Origin: Micromonospora pisi
Lineage (GTDB): Bacteria > Actinomycetota > Actinomycetes > Mycobacteriales > Micromonosporaceae
DNA: 64,000 bases
Reading direction: 5' to 3'
NCBI RefSeq assembly: GCF_003633685.1
Contig: NZ_RBKT01000001.1
Coordinates: forward strand, 6,758,001-6,822,000
Both the position numbers and the translations under genes were made by a program. A model generated the notes under the pieces. It searched no databases. It saw only the letters and a list, made by a program, of their open reading frames with translations, and was not told the origin of the DNA. Shown here piece by piece: positions 38,096 through 47,847 of this stretch (the stretch's first letter is position 1; every line of letters starts with the position of its first letter).

Positions 38096-38985
38096 GCCTG
38101 CCCTCCGTCGTCGTTGACCGCGCCAAGGCAGCGGCCGATCGCCGCGTGTAGCTGGGTCCGGAGCTGTCGGCGGTCCTCGCCCAACGTGGCAGAGATGTCG
38201 TAGCCACGGACGAGTTTCACCTCGCCGATCGGACGCCAGTGCAGGCCCAACTCGTCCGCCTGGTCCTCCGCGCAGAGCAGGAGATCGGACGAGTCGATCA
38301 CCGATGCCGCTGCGGCGACGAGCGAGGTCGCGACCGTGACCTGTGCGGGCTGTAGGCCGAGGGCGTCGCGTAGGCGCGTCACCCGGTCCCGCACGTGTGG
38401 CACGTCGTCCTCCGGCTGGATCCAGACACGCCGACGCTGCTGGTGGTTGTCGGCCCGGCCTGCTCGCAGCGTCTCCAGGTAGATGGCCGGGACCTGCGGG
38501 TCGGCGGTACTGGCGAGGCCCAAGGGCACCCGCCACGCGCCGCTGTCCGGCGTTACCGCCACGATGGCGGCGCGTGCCTCCAACGTACGGGACAGTTCTG
38601 CGCGCTCACCCGGCCCCGCCGGATGCGGGTCCAGGTGCAGGCCGCTCCGGCGTCCCTCGACAACCAGTCGTACGAGCCGGGGCGAGGCGCAGACCGCCGG
38701 TACGGCCAGCCGAAAGGGTCGCCGTTGTGCTTGTACGGCGTCGTGCTCCATCGTCTCGGCCAGTTCGACCAGCCGCCGGGCCGAGGGCAGCATGTCCCGG
38801 CCGAACGTCGTGAGCGTGACGCTGCGGGAGGTCCGTTCGAGGAGTCGGGCCCCGAAGTGCTCCTCCAGCGCCGCGACGCGTCGGCTGGCGACCGGCTGCG
38901 GGATGCGCGCGGCGGCGGCGCCCGTGGTGAAGCTGCCGTACTCGGCGACGGCGACGAAGGCTCGGCACGCCGCGACTAAGTCCAT
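38092..38985 (-). CDS. LysR family transcriptional regulator
   Basis: This 297-residue LysR protein has an N-terminal winged helix (AVAEYGSFTTGAAAARIPQP, VASRRVAALEEHFGARLLER) and a substrate-binding-like domain (about 90-290). It is divergent from the lipoprotein beta-lactamase at 39126 and co-transcribed with the second beta-lactamase-like gene, an AmpR-type arrangement on one side and an operon on the other. The 140-base region between 38986 and 39125 should hold its site; several ATG/CAT half-dyads are present but none is convincing. Confidence 0.87.
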   Translation of the reverse strand: MDLVAACRAFVAVAEYGSFTTGAAAARIPQPVASRRVAALEEHFGARLLERTSRSVTLTTFGRDMLPSARRLVELAETMEHDAVQAQRRPFRLAVPAVCASPRLVRLVVEGRRSGLHLDPHPAGPGERAELSRTLEARAAIVAVTPDSGAWRVPLGLASTADPQVPAIYLETLRAGRADNHQQRRRVWIQPEDDVPHVRDRVTRLRDALGLQPAQVTVATSLVAAAASVIDSSDLLLCAEDQADELGLHWRPIGEVKLVRGYDISATLGEDRRQLRTQLHAAIGRCLGAVNDDGGQA

Positions 38986-39125
38986 GGGTCAGCAACCTAT
39001 GTCGGATCAGCATGGATTGGCGCATTGGTGTGTTGGACGGCATAGCCGCAGGGGTGTCAAGGTCCTTGGCGGTGGGTCTAGGCCCTGGCCTGCTGTAACC
39101 GATTGTGAAAAGGGGAAAAGCGACG

Positions 39126-40091
39126 ATGAGGCACCACAGCTCCCGACCGGGTGGCATCGCGGTCTCCCGACGGACCGGGATCGCGATCGCGGCATCGCTG
39201 GCGCTCGTACCGCTCGCCGCCTGCTCACCCGGCGACGTGTCGGCTAACGTCGCCATCCGGCCGACGGCCGTCGCGGTCTCGTACGACACCAGCACCGAAT
39301 CCCGATCCAAGGCCGAGCGGGAGTTCGCCCGACTCGAGACGGAGTTCGACGCCCGGCTCGGCGTCTACGCCATCGACACCGGCTCGGGCCGCACCATCAC
39401 CCACCGTGCCGATGAACGCTTCGCGTTCGTGTCGACGTACAAGGCGCTCATAGCTGCGGCGGTGCTGGACGAAACGTCGACGGCCGGCCTCAACAAGGTC
39501 ATCCGCTACTTTAAGGAAGACCTGGTGAGCCATTCGCCGATCACCGAGCAACACGTGCAGACCGGCATGACGCTGCGCGCCGTCGCCGACGCCGCCGTGC
39601 GCTACAGCGACAACACCGCCGGTAACCTGCTGTTCAAGCAGCTCGGTGGCCCGAACAGCTTCGAGCGGGCGTTGCGTGGCATCGGCGACCAGGTCACCGA
39701 GTCAGCTCGGCTCGAAACCGGGCTGAACGAGGCCATTCCGGACGATGAGCGGGACACCAGTACCCCGCGCGCCCTCGCCAGCGATCTGCGCGCGTATGCC
39801 GTCGATACGGCGCTCTCCCGCGATGACCGCACCATCCTGACCGAGTGGCTGACGGGCAACACGACCGGAGCCAGTCTCATCCAGGCTGGCGTACCGGCGG
39901 GTTGGCAGGTGGGCGACAAGAGCGGTGCCGGCGGCTACGGCACCCGCAACGACATCGCGGTGGTGTGGCCGCCCAAGGGTGCCCCCATCGTGCTAGCGAT
40001 TCTCTCGAGTCGTAGTGAGTCCGACGCCACGTACGACGATGCGTTGATCGCGCAGGCGGCGGAAGCGACAATTGCGGCGCTGCACGGCTAG
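39126..40091 (+). CDS. Class A beta-lactamase, lipoprotein
   Basis: This 321-residue enzyme should hydrolyse beta-lactams at the outer face of the membrane. A Tat/Sec-like signal ends in a lipobox (LVPLAAC, C33). The catalytic set is complete: S103-T-Y-K106, S161-D-N163, E197-T-G-L-N201 (the deacylating Glu166 motif) and [13 protein letters not shown] (KSG in place of KTG). ATG 39126 has AGGGGA upstream; GTG 39105 would add seven residues. Inducible control by the divergent LysR protein is likely from the arrangement. Confidence 0.92.
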   Translation: MRHHSSRPGGIAVSRRTGIAIAASLALVPLAACSPGDVSANVAIRPTAVAVSYDTSTESRSKAEREFARLETEFDARLGVYAIDTGSGRTITHRADERFAFVSTYKALIAAAVLDETSTAGLNKVIRYFKEDLVSHSPITEQHVQTGMTLRAVADAAVRYSDNTAGNLLFKQLGGPNSFERALRGIGDQVTESARLETGLNEAIPDDERDTSTPRALASDLRAYAVDTALSRDDRTILTEWLTGNTTGASLIQAGVPAGWQVGDKSGAGGYGTRNDIAVVWPPKGAPIVLAILSSRSESDATYDDALIAQAAEATIAALHG

Positions 40092-40326
40092 GGTGCCGGC
40101 ATCGTGCGGTGGGCTGGGCACGTATCGCGCCCAGCCCACCGCGTGCCCCTGGGGCTACGACTGCTTCACGTCTGAAGAGGAATGTGGACAACGAACTCTT
40201 CCAACGCACCCGGCAGTTGTTACAGCTCGCTCACTTCATCCAAGCCGCCGTTGACGTTTCCGTCGATGGAGTTCACGCCTTTGCTTGAATCCGGGTCGGA
40301 GCTTCTTTGCTCACCCACGGTAGGGC

Positions 40327-40390
40327 GCCTGTCGGGGCACTAGCGGCAGGCAGAGGTAGAGACGACGCGGCCCCCGATCACGATCGGGGC
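40327..40390. repeat. Inverse copy of the enolase-marR cassette ends
   Basis: Read on the minus strand, 40388-40345 match the segment after enolase (27901-27945, about 43 of 47 bases). 40345-40327 match 29821-29839, around the MarR stop, in all 19 bases. At 28-30 kb the two pieces are 1.88 kb apart; here they abut. Confidence 0.8.
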
Positions 40391-41325
40391 GCCCACCCCC
40401 ATGTCGGTGTCCAAATCTCGGTGGCGGGTGCCTCCGCTCGTCTGGAGTGGAGGTAGTCGCGGAGTTTGACGAGCGCAGGATGCGGGTTGTCGTCGCGCCA
40501 GATCAGTGACATGGGATATACCGGTGCCGGGTCGCGCACCGGTATCCGCCGCAGGTCGTAGCTGTCCGGCCAGAGGTATCGCGAGCGTTCGCCGACCAGC
40601 GTCGCCAGTTCCGCAGAGTCGGCGATCTCGGCCATCAGCGCCTCGTTCCCGAAGACCGGACCGACCAGGTCGATAGTGAGGCCGAACGCGGCGGCGAGTT
40701 CGTCGTAGTAGTCGGCCCATTCCGTACCGGCGGCCATGCCGGGCATCCAGATGCGATGTTCGGCCAGTTGTGCGGGCGTGACGGTGCGGGCGTTGGCGAG
40801 CGCATGGCGTGGCCCCACAAGGACCTCATGGTGCTCGTCGATCACACGGGCCGTCCTGATCGCGCCCGGCAGTTGACGCGCGGGGACGGTGACGGCGTGG
40901 AAGGTGGCATCGATCGTCCCCGCCTCGACGGCGGCGGTCGCGGCGTGGACGTCGGCATCGAGGAGCGTCACGACATCCAGCTCGATCCGCGGATGGATAC
41001 GGTGGAAGTCCTGCAACAGCACCGCCGGTGCGATCCGCCGACTGTGGACGTCGACGCGGAGTGCGCGCCGACCGGGGCGCACGGAAGCGTCGGCGCGCGC
41101 TTCCACCCGGAGCAGTTCACGGGCGTGCGGCAGGAAGGCTTGGCCGTCGATCGTGAGTTGGGCGCCGCGAGCCGTGCGGGTGAACAGCCGTACCTCGAGA
41201 TCTTTTTCCAGCGCGGCGATGCGCTTGGACACGGCCTGCTGGGTGATCGACAGCGCGGTCGCGGCGTCCTGGAACTGGCCGGCATCCGCGGCGGCGACAA
41301 AGGTACGGACAGCGTCGAGATCCAC
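40378..41325 (-). CDS. LysR family transcriptional regulator
   Basis: This 315-residue LysR regulator has winged helix VDLDAVRTFVAAADAGQFQD, ALSITQQAVSKRIAALEKDL, followed by an effector domain (about 90-300). GTG 41325 is chosen because TAGGA lies eight bases upstream; GTG 41343 would start inside the dyad. The stop codon falls within the repeated terminator-like segment, so the C-terminal few residues may be newly acquired. It is divergent from the MFS gene. Confidence 0.87.
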   Translation of the reverse strand: MDLDAVRTFVAAADAGQFQDAATALSITQQAVSKRIAALEKDLEVRLFTRTARGAQLTIDGQAFLPHARELLRVEARADASVRPGRRALRVDVHSRRIAPAVLLQDFHRIHPRIELDVVTLLDADVHAATAAVEAGTIDATFHAVTVPARQLPGAIRTARVIDEHHEVLVGPRHALANARTVTPAQLAEHRIWMPGMAAGTEWADYYDELAAAFGLTIDLVGPVFGNEALMAEIADSAELATLVGERSRYLWPDSYDLRRIPVRDPAPVYPMSLIWRDDNPHPALVKLRDYLHSRRAEAPATEIWTPTWGWAPRS

Positions 41326-41342
41326 GAAGCAGATCCTACGCA

Positions 41343-41359
41343 CACAACCGTTGGTTGTG
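41343..41359. promoter_or_regulatory. Candidate LysR operator
   Basis: A perfect dyad, CACAACC-N3-GGTTGTG, sits 17 bases upstream of the LysR start and about 95 bases before the MFS start. Its position suits autoregulation and activation of the exporter. Confidence 0.55.
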
Positions 41360-41454
41360 GCTCGCCACCGGTTTGATTGTTTGATCCGCTGTCCCAGACC
41401 TTGCTTTGATCACGGCGGTCAACGGCTGGTTGTTTGAAGCGGGAGGTGTGGGGC

Positions 41455-42771
41455 TTGGCGGCGCGACGAACCCTGGGTCGGCAGTTCGGATGGCTGTGGG
41501 CGTCGTACGCGGTCAGCGCCTACGGTTCCGGGCTGGGGTTCGGTGCCCTGCCGCTGATCGCCGTGCTGGTGTTGCACGCCAGCCCCGCCCAGGTGTCCGC
41601 GCTGTCCGCGGTGGGGCCGGCAGTGGGCGCACTGATCGCCTTGCCACTCGGGCCGTGGGTCGAGTTCCACCGCAAGCGGCCGGTGATGATCGCGATGGAT
41701 CTGGCCCGGTTCGCGGTCATGCTGACCATCCCCATCGCGTACGCCCTCGGCCGGCTCAGTTTCGTGCAGTTGCTGGTCGTCTCGGCCGTGCTCGCCGCCG
41801 CCAAAATCGCCTTCAGCGCGGCCAGCGGCGCCTACCTCAGGGCCCTCGTCCGGCCGGATGACCTGCTCGTGGCGAACGCGCGGTTCGAGTCGACGACGTG
41901 GAGCTCCATCGCGGTCGGGCCGCCGCTGGGCGGGGCGGCGGTCGGCCTGTTCGGGCCGGTCGCCACCATCGTGGCCGACGCGCTCAGCTACCTGCTCTCC
42001 GCGCTGGGCATCACGGCGATTCGTAGGCACGAAGAACACCCACCGCGAACCGGCAAGCGCCGAGTCCGGGCCGGCGAGCTGCTCGACGGCTGGCGGCATC
42101 TGCTGAGTCATCCCGGCCTACGGGCGCTCTACCTCAACCAGTTGCTCGTCGCCGGACTGATCATGGCCACCGAGCCGCTCCTGGCCGTACTGCTGCTCGG
42201 CGAGCTTGGCTTCCCACCCTGGCAGTACGGCCTCGCCTTCGCCGTGCCCTGCGTCGGCGGCCTGATCGGCGCACGCCTGGCCCCTCGTGTCGTGGCCCGG
42301 TACGGCCAACACCGGATCCTCCGTACGGTGGGCACGCTGCGCGCGATCTGGCTGATCGGCCTCGCCTTCGTCCAGCCCGGAGTCGCCGGCCTCGCGACGG
42401 TGATCGCGGTCGAACTCGCGATCATCATCAGCATGAGCCTGTACAACCCGGTACTGGCCACCTACCGGCTGGAACACACCCCCCAGGACCGCATCGCCCG
42501 CACTCTGTCGGCCTGGTCGATCAGCAGCAGCGCCGCAATCGCCATCCTCAGCGCGCTCGTCGGACTGCTCGCCGAAGCCACCAGCCCACGCACCGCCCTC
42601 ACGGTCGCGGGACTGCTCATCCTCGCCAGCCCGCTGCTGCTACCCCGTCGCCCGGGTCCCGGAGTTGTACCAGAGCATGAGCTGGCATCAGCCCGTGCCG
42701 AAGGCGCGGTCGCACGGCGCGATGCGCGGGTGGGCGCCGGTGGGTGGCGAGTGTCAGGGCCGCGCAGGTGA
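41455..42771 (+). CDS. MFS transporter
   Basis: This 438-residue major facilitator has about 12 membrane segments. The RKRPVMIAMDLARFAVML region is the A-like loop, and the fold resembles the enterobactin/macrolide exporter branch. GGGAGG at 41441-41446 lies eight bases before TTG 41455, which fixes the start; TTG 41434 precedes that site. It is divergent from the LysR gene with a dyad between. The C-terminal 45 residues are polar. Confidence 0.85.
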   Translation: MAARRTLGRQFGWLWASYAVSAYGSGLGFGALPLIAVLVLHASPAQVSALSAVGPAVGALIALPLGPWVEFHRKRPVMIAMDLARFAVMLTIPIAYALGRLSFVQLLVVSAVLAAAKIAFSAASGAYLRALVRPDDLLVANARFESTTWSSIAVGPPLGGAAVGLFGPVATIVADALSYLLSALGITAIRRHEEHPPRTGKRRVRAGELLDGWRHLLSHPGLRALYLNQLLVAGLIMATEPLLAVLLLGELGFPPWQYGLAFAVPCVGGLIGARLAPRVVARYGQHRILRTVGTLRAIWLIGLAFVQPGVAGLATVIAVELAIIISMSLYNPVLATYRLEHTPQDRIARTLSAWSISSSAAIAILSALVGLLAEATSPRTALTVAGLLILASPLLLPRRPGPGVVPEHELASARAEGAVARRDARVGAGGWRVSGPRR

Positions 42772-42811
42772 GCGGGAGCAGCGCACTCCACGGCTGTGGC
42801 AGACTCGCCTC

Positions 42812-43264
42812 GTGAGGATCGGTCAGGCGAACGCGGAGGACGTCGCAGGATTGGCCCGGCTGTTGTGGCTGGACACCCGCAATGAGGAACCAGCGCAGCC
42901 GTCCGTTGACGCATTCGCGGCGGAGCTCGCGAAGTGGTGGGACGCCCACCAGGACTCGCACCTGGCGTTCGTCGCTCGACTCCGCCGACCTGAGATCGTC
43001 GGCATGGCCTGGGTCGCGCTCGTACCCCGCGTCCCGAGACCTGGAGCGACAGGTCGGCTCTCCGCGGACATCCAGAGCGTCTTCGTCATGCCGGATCAGC
43101 GAGGCCAGGGGATCGGCTCGGCGCTCGTGCAGGCTGCTTCGGAGCACGCGACCCACCTCGGGTCCCTTCGCGTGACAGTCTCTTCTGGCCGTAGGGCAGT
43201 CCCGCTGTACGAACGGCTGGGCTTCGAGTCGTCCCGACAACTCCTACAGCGACGACCGCACTAG
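42812..43264 (+). CDS. GNAT family N-acetyltransferase
   Basis: This 150-residue acetyltransferase has the acetyl-CoA loop SVFVMPDQRGQGIGSALVQA (Q/R-x-x-G-x-G/A) and a C-terminal YERLGFESSRQLL. The substrate is unknown. GTG 42812 has no strong SD; the N-terminal RIGQANAEDVAGLARLLW matches family starts. It lies 40 bases after the MFS gene and may share its transcript. Confidence 0.85.
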   Translation: MRIGQANAEDVAGLARLLWLDTRNEEPAQPSVDAFAAELAKWWDAHQDSHLAFVARLRRPEIVGMAWVALVPRVPRPGATGRLSADIQSVFVMPDQRGQGIGSALVQAASEHATHLGSLRVTVSSGRRAVPLYERLGFESSRQLLQRRPH

Positions 43265-43669
43265 CGGTGCCGAAGAGTGCTGAGGTCTGTCGTCACAAAC
43301 AGATCTTCAACACCCTTCGCCTGTACCCACAACCGGGGTCGTTCCTCGGCACGATGGCGTACGGCCACCTGAACGACGGCCTGTCCGAATCGGAGAGCCG
43401 GCGGCTGGTCGACCGGTACGCCGACGCCGTTGGCAACGTGGTGGACAGGGCTGAGCGTGGCCGCCTGGGCACTGCTCGCCCACGGCGCGGGCGCTTCCCC
43501 ACTGCCCGGCCAACGGCCTTGCCCGGCTGCCCGGACAGGGTCGGCCCTAAAAATCAGTTCGCCCGTGTTCGCCTCGTCCGGTACGGTCGCGAAATTGTTT
43601 TCGCTGCTGGGAGCCCATGGGTTCGCGTGTGGCCTCCCCAGCAGCCCCAGGCTGAGGGCAGGTTTTGTT
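43265..43669. other. 405-bp region without a confident gene
   Basis: One open frame (43267-43689) begins with a protein-like stretch (IFNTLRLYPQPGSFLGTMAY, LSESESRRLVDRYADAVG) and then loses all character. It may be a decayed gene fragment; I do not recognise it. Confidence 0.35.
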
Positions 43670-44050
43670 ATGGCATGTCGTATCGGTGAGCTCGTGCTCG
43701 GTTGCCGTGACCCTGAGCTGCTGGCGCGGTTCTGGTGCGAGGTCCTGGACTTCGTCGTGCTCGATCGCGAGGACGACGGCTCGGTGGAGATCGGCCCGCG
43801 CGAAGGGTTCGGTGGTCCGCAGCCGACGATCTTCCTCAGTCGCAGGGATGAGCCGGAGAAGGGGAAGTCCCGGCTGCACATCGACGTCAACGCCACCGAC
43901 CGCGATCAGGACGCCGAGCTCGAACGCCTTCTGAAGCTTGGGGCGCGTCCGGCCGACATCGGCCAGACAGGGAAAGAGCAGTGGCATGTCCTGACCGACC
44001 CCGAAGGCAATGAGTTCTGCCTGCTCAAGGCTCGCCTCAACCCACTCTGA
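43670..44050 (+). CDS. VOC (glyoxalase/bleomycin-resistance-like) protein
   Basis: This 126-residue single-domain VOC protein has paired beta-alpha-beta-beta-beta units. IGELVLGCRDPELLARFWCE starts the first and LHIDVNATDRDQDAELERLL the second, ending HVLTDPEGNEFCLLKA. The E in NEFCLL and H in LHIDV are typical metal or ligand positions. Substrate unknown. ATG 43670 follows GAGGG at moderate distance. Confidence 0.87.
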   Translation: MACRIGELVLGCRDPELLARFWCEVLDFVVLDREDDGSVEIGPREGFGGPQPTIFLSRRDEPEKGKSRLHIDVNATDRDQDAELERLLKLGARPADIGQTGKEQWHVLTDPEGNEFCLLKARLNPL

Positions 44051-44219
44051 TACTCATCGGTCAAGCCTGGGCATCGGGTAACCAGGGCCTGCCTCGGACC
44101 GAGGCATGGTGGGCGTTCGTCGGCCGGCGAAGCGTCCCCGACAGTTCGGGATACGTTCGCGATTGGTACGCGGTGCAGATCGCTGCTCGACCTTGTCACC
44201 GATCATTGAAGGCGGCTGA

Positions 44220-44987
44220 ATGCTGCGGTTTCACTTCGGGCTCGACCCGCTCGCTGACGTGCCGCCCTGGGGTGGTGACCAGCCGACGCTGCACTGGTTC
44301 GGGTTGACCAGCGGCTGGTACTGGATCGAAGCCGACCGGCACCAACTGCTCCGATACAGCGAGCAGGCCGTACGTCGCTGGGACCTGGCCCGCCCCTATC
44401 CGCACTACTACGTGGTCCGGCTCTGGGAGGACCTTCTCGTTCTGCGCTGGGCTCTGACGGAGCCGGTGCCCGCCGATGTCGTCCCTTTCGTTGACGGGAC
44501 CTTCGGGATGAGGGAATTTCCCGAGTACGACACCGGCGTCGAAGTGGACGCGGCATTTGGCCTACAGAGCGACTACCACCTTGACATGGGCTACCTGACC
44601 GACGCACCGCATATCGAATGTTGGCGGCAGACCGATGCTGGACCGGATCTGGTAACCATCAGCCAGCGAGTCCCGCCAGGTGACCAGGGGACCTTCGTTG
44701 GGCCGGAACTACTGACGATCAGCGTGCCGACCGCCGATTTCTTCGCCGCAGTGCACGACTTCGACCGTCAGCTCATCGCGGCGATGGACGAGCGGATCAC
44801 CGAGCTGGAACGGACCGGGCCGCCAGCGGGAGTGGAACTCGACCTGGACGCGCTGCGCGCCGAGCACGTGAACCGGAGCCGCTGGCTGGCGGAGCGTCTG
44901 GCGGCTCCCCGGCAGGTCGACTGGGACCAGATACGGTCCGGCATCGCCGAGATCTCAACCTGGCCCCTGCTGGGCGCCCGGTCCTGA
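44220..44987 (+). CDS. DUF5984 family protein
   Basis: This 255-residue protein opens MLRFHFGLDPLADVPPWGGD and continues LHWFGLTSGWYWIEADRHQL and YYVVRLWEDLLVLRWALTEP, which is the DUF5984 pattern. Members occur in actinobacteria and are uncharacterised. No membrane segment or catalytic motif is seen. It lies alone between VOC and methyltransferase genes. Confidence 0.75.
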   Translation: MLRFHFGLDPLADVPPWGGDQPTLHWFGLTSGWYWIEADRHQLLRYSEQAVRRWDLARPYPHYYVVRLWEDLLVLRWALTEPVPADVVPFVDGTFGMREFPEYDTGVEVDAAFGLQSDYHLDMGYLTDAPHIECWRQTDAGPDLVTISQRVPPGDQGTFVGPELLTISVPTADFFAAVHDFDRQLIAAMDERITELERTGPPAGVELDLDALRAEHVNRSRWLAERLAAPRQVDWDQIRSGIAEISTWPLLGARS

Positions 44988-45039
44988 TCCGGCGGCGCAG
45001 AGGCACAGCCGTCAACGCCTGAGGGTAAGTTGTACTGGC

Positions 45040-45687
45040 ATGAACGATCTTGGTAGTCAGATCGCGTACTGGGACAGCGTCGGCGCGACGAAGACGTTCA
45101 CCCATCCGGTGAATCTCCGCTGGCTGGCTGGCGTGAGTCCGGATGCTCGGGTACTGGACTACGGCTGTGGGTACGGCCGCGTCATGGCCGAGTTGAGTGA
45201 GCACGGTTTCTCTGACGTCTCCGGCGTGGACCTGTCTCCCGCGCTGATCGAGCGGGGCCGTCAGCTCCACGCTGACCTGCACTTTTCTGTCCTGCCGTCG
45301 CCGCCGGACCTGCCTTGCGCGGCAGCGAGCTTGGACGTTGTTCTGCTGTTCGCAGTGCTCACCTGCGTCCCGGACGACGACGCCCAGCGGGCACTGGTCG
45401 CCGAGTTGAGCCGTGTCCTGGCGCCTGGCGGGCTGCTCTACGTCAGCGACATGGTCCAGCAGCACGACGAACGAAACCGAAGCCGCTACGCCGCGTACGC
45501 CCAGCAATTCGGCACACCGTACGGGGTTTTCGCCACGGACGACGGTGCGGTGTGCCGGCACCACGACATCGCAGAGCTGCACGACCTGCTGTCGGACTTC
45601 GACCTGGTGGAGGAGCAGCGGATCGAGGTCACCACGATGAACGGCCACCGGTCGCAGGCCGTGCAGTTGCTGGCCCGCAAACGGTGA
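45040..45687 (+). CDS. Class I SAM-dependent methyltransferase
   Basis: This 215-residue methyltransferase has motif I VLDYGCGYGRVMAEL, an acidic residue after DVSGVDLSPALIERG, and post-motif LDVVLLFAVLTCVPDDD. A C-terminal EEQRIEVTTMNGHRSQA strand closes the fold. The N-terminal Q-x-A-Y-W-D-S-V-G opening resembles ubiquinone/menaquinone-type methyltransferases, but the acceptor is unknown. It has no SD of note at ATG 45040. Confidence 0.87.
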   Translation: MNDLGSQIAYWDSVGATKTFTHPVNLRWLAGVSPDARVLDYGCGYGRVMAELSEHGFSDVSGVDLSPALIERGRQLHADLHFSVLPSPPDLPCAAASLDVVLLFAVLTCVPDDDAQRALVAELSRVLAPGGLLYVSDMVQQHDERNRSRYAAYAQQFGTPYGVFATDDGAVCRHHDIAELHDLLSDFDLVEEQRIEVTTMNGHRSQAVQLLARKR

Positions 45688-45803
45688 AGGTCACAGAGCC
45701 GGGCGGGTGACAGGCGCTGTGCCGGGGCGGGGCGACGATGGTGACCGTTCACGCGCTGGCTGGTTCCAGCATTCTGCGAGCTGCTGTGCCGGCTGCCGCC
45801 TAG

Positions 45804-46121
45804 TTCCCGCAGCTGCGCGTCGTCGCACTGATAGAGGTCGCGCGCGTCAATGAATCGGATTTCACCGAGGTCGGGGTGGACACCACGACGGACGAGCAAG
45901 TTGTCCGTCTGGCGCTCCTGGCGCAGCGTGCGGGCTACCTCGGCGTCGTTGCCTCGCCACACGAGGCTGCGATGCTGCGCGCCCGAGTCGGCCCCGAGAT
46001 GCTGATCGTTACGCCCGGGGTCGTGCTGCGTGCGGAGCTGGACCCGACCGTGGTGAGTCCTTGGGATGAGCGGCCCACATCGCCGGGTCCGGGACGTGAT
46101 GGCCGGGGCTCAGGGAGCTGA
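45804..46121 (+). pseudogene. pyrF-like (orotidine 5'-phosphate decarboxylase) fragment
   Basis: Read from just after an in-frame TAG (45801), the frame gives VNESDFTEVGVDTTT, VRLALLAQRAGYLGVVASPH, EAAMLRARVGPEMLIVTPGV. This is the middle of a class of OMP decarboxylase ending at the V-x-P-G-I/V phosphate loop. The N-terminal catalytic lysine region and the C-terminus are missing, so it is a remnant. The tail after residue 75 is unrelated. Confidence 0.55.
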
Positions 46122-46280
46122 TTACGAAGATAATCCGCTTTATTCGAGATCCGCCTGGTTAGAGCTAGAACCCCCCTCATTCGATGAATCGGTCGGATAC
46201 GCTGCAAACCGCCCATGAAGTGACTGTATGTCACTATCAAGTAGCTCTGGGTGTATCTGGGGCGACTTTCTGGAGGGGTC

Positions 46281-47782
46281 ATGAGCAACGACCGACGGCT
46301 GCAGCGAGGGCCGAAGCATGGCCGCGCCGCTTCAGGGCTGGGTTCTGTCCTGCTGGCAGTCGGGATATCGGGTGCTCCCGCAGCCGCAGCGCAACCGGCG
46401 GAGGCGAATTCGCCTGCCCAGGGCGTGCACATCGGTACACCCGGTCCGCTCGGACAGTACGGCGGGTGGCCGTTGGCCTGGTCGACTGTCCGCGATGACG
46501 GCGGTGGACCTGACGATTCGTCGGACCACCACCCCGGAGGGACGCCGGACTACGGCCCGCAGGGCTGGCAGGGCCCGTGGGGTGGGCACGACAAGGGCAA
46601 GAACTCGGGCTACCCGCATGGCCCCCAGGGCGCTCAAGGTCCCCAGGGTGTTCAAGGTGTCCAGGGTGATGTAGGTGTTCAGGGTCCGCAGGGTGATGTG
46701 GGCGCCCAGGGTGTTCAAGGTGTCCAGGGCGATGCGGGTGTTCACGGTCCGCAGGGTGATGTGGGTGCTCAGGGCGTTCAAGGTGTTCAAGGTGTCCAGG
46801 GTTTCCAGGGCGACGTGGGTGTTCAGGGTGCGCAGGGCGATGTGGGTGTTCAGGGTCCGCAGGGTGATGTGGGCGCTCAGGGCGTTCAAGGTGCTCAAGG
46901 TTTCCAAGGCGCCCGGGGCGACGCGGGTGCTCAGGGTCCGCAGGGTGATGTGGGCGCCCAGGGTGTTCAAGGTGTTCAGGGTTTCCAGGGCGACGTGGGT
47001 GTTCAGGGTGCGCAGGGCGACGCCGGTGTTCAGGGCCCGCAAGGTGATGTGGGTGCTCAGGGCGTTCAAGGTTTCCAAGGTTTCCAAGGCGTCCAGGGCG
47101 ACGCGGGTGTTCAAGGTGCGCAGGGCGACGCGGGTGTTCAGGGTGCGCAGGGCGATGTGGGTGTTCAGGGTCCGCAGGGTGATGTGGGCGCCCAGGGTGT
47201 TCAAGGTGTCCAGGGTTTCCAGGGCGACGTGGGTGTTCAGGGTGCGCAGGGCGACGCCGGCGTTCAGGGTCCGCAGGGTGATGTGGGTGCTCAGGGCGTT
47301 CAAGGTTTCCAGGGTTTCCAGGGCGACGCGGGTGTTCAGGGTGTCCAGGGTGCTGTAGGTGTTCAGGGCCCGCAAGGTGATGTGGGTGCCCAGGGTGTTC
47401 AGGGTTTCCAGGGCGACGCGGGTGTTCAGGGTCCGCAGGGTGATGTGGGTGTCCAGGGCGACGCGGGTGTTCAGGGCCCGCAGGGTGATGTAGGTGCTCA
47501 GGGCGTTCAAGGTTTCCAAGGTTTCCAAGGCGTCCAGGGCGATGTGGGTGTTCAGGGTGCGCAGGGCGATGTGGGTGTTCAGGGTCCGCAGGGTGATGTG
47601 GGTGCTCAGGGTGTTCAAGGTGCCCAGGGTGTTCAAGGTGTCCAGGGTTTCCAGGGCGACGCCGGCGTTCAGGGTCCGCAGGGTGACGTGGGTGCTCAGG
47701 GCGTTCAAGGTTTCCAGGGTGTCCAGGGTTTCCAGGGCGACGCGGGTGTTCAGGGTGCGCAGGGCGACGGGGGTGTTCAGGG
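46281..47782 (+). pseudogene. Secreted collagen-like protein, 5' part (split by IS3 element)
   Basis: Starting at ATG 46281 behind GGAGGGG, the product has a signal peptide (to about PAAAAQPAEA, residues 30-39). A polar linker (40-110) and a long collagen-type region of Gly-x-y triplets follow, mostly G-V-Q, G-A-Q, G-F-Q, G-P-Q and G-D-V. The y position is almost always Gln and Pro is rare. The IS3 element enters at 47783, adding a few foreign residues before a stop at 47825. With the IS removed and one GGG kept, the frame continues exactly into 49114-50043, giving 809 residues. Secretion and trimerisation are inferred from the family. Confidence 0.85.
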
Positions 47783-47847
47783 TGAGCCACCCCCGCTTTC
47801 ATGGAGCTTCTTGATCATGGTCTGATGGCCGTGGGGAGGAAGTTTCT

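Noticed and set aside
38986-39125. LysR binding site between the LysR and beta-lactamase genes
   Set aside because: Several ATG/CAT half-sites exist but no arm pair longer than about five bases, so no site is claimed.
46279-47802. Two antisense open frames of 507 and 458 codons across the collagen-like repeat, and further frames on the plus strand
   Set aside because: They arise because the repeat's few 9-bp units contain no stop in several frames. They lack starts with ribosome sites and have only repetitive composition.
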